This document shows, piece after piece, positions 6,137 to 6,193 of a DNA stretch of 6,193 nucleotides. Every line of letters begins with the position of its first letter. Position 1 is the stretch's first letter. A program made the translations under genes and the position numbers. Below the pieces are notes generated by a model. It was given only the letters and a program-made list of their open reading frames with translations. It made no database searches and was not told where the DNA came from. The stretch is from an uncultured Bacilli bacterium (lineage in GTDB: Bacteria; Bacillota_I; Bacilli_A; RF39; UBA660), in the NCBI GenBank assembly GCA_944363695.1, contig CALVUW010000138.1, positions 1 to 6,193 on the forward strand, given 5' to 3'.

Positions 6137-6193
6137 CGTGTGACTGCTTAGATGTGAGAGGTTGCTGATACGCCAGGTTAAGTTGTTAACTAG
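6137..6193 (+). other. Start of an untranslated leader RNA, possibly of a ribosomal-protein (rpsJ/S10-like) operon; truncated by the window
   Basis: Downstream of the promoter the base composition becomes more mixed, and no coding region is supported. The stretch 6157-6176, GAGAGGTTGCTGATACGCCA, resembles from memory the conserved leader found before rpsJ in many Bacilli. A small hairpin, GTTAA (6177-6181) with TTAAC (6186-6190), lies at the edge. Only the 5' end is present and the identification rests on recall, so it stays tentative. Confidence 0.4.

Noticed and set aside
6121..6168. Short open frame of 15 codons after an AAGGA at 6111-6115
   Set aside because: The ATG lies within the promoter, just before the -10 box, so it would precede the transcription start. 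The AAGGA is part of an inverted repeat and the peptide has no recognisable character.

Overview
The window is one rightward surface-display operon from an AT-rich Gram-positive bacterium. I infer a gut-type Bacillota, because several features point that way: strong AAAGGAGG-type Shine-Dalgarno sites, sortase-sorted proteins with LPxTG signals, BspA-type leucine-rich repeats, and A/T-ending codons. TGA is used as a stop and TGG encodes Trp, so the code is the standard bacterial one. I cannot name the species.

Layout. Positions 1-857 hold the 3' part of a BspA-family leucine-rich-repeat protein that enters from the left edge and has no anchor. After 21 bases comes a 684-residue modular adhesin (879-2933). 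It has an N-terminal isopeptide-type domain, three SHIRT/InlB-B-like repeats, a DUF11-like domain, a CnaB domain and an LPNTG anchor; I read it as the pilus tip or ancillary pilin. Two ATGA overlaps then link a 225-residue minor, probably basal, pilin (2930-3607) and a 505-residue major shaft pilin with LPFTG (3604-5121). A class C sortase (5127-6005) ends the operon. A Rho-independent terminator at 6004-6035 begins inside the sortase stop codon.

The genes fit one product. The sortase would cleave the LPxTG signals and join shaft subunits through a pilin lysine. The basal subunit would end polymerisation and carry the fibre to the cell wall, and the large adhesin would cap the fibre. The BspA protein is probably co-expressed and either secreted or held non-covalently.

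The last ~160 bases belong to another transcription unit: an A-rich stretch, an extended -10 promoter (-10 at 6125-6130) and the first ~57 bases of an apparently structured leader. From memory, that leader resembles the one before Firmicutes ribosomal-protein (rpsJ/S10) operons.

The most unusual points are: a non-canonical SPDTS sorting signal in the minor pilin; a VAK core replacing YPK in the presumed pilin motif of both pilins; an N-terminal domain of the tip protein that seems to lack its isopeptide lysine strand; a sortase gene with a GTG/TTG start and no well-placed ribosome binding site; and a DMF rather than DPF/DPW sortase lid.
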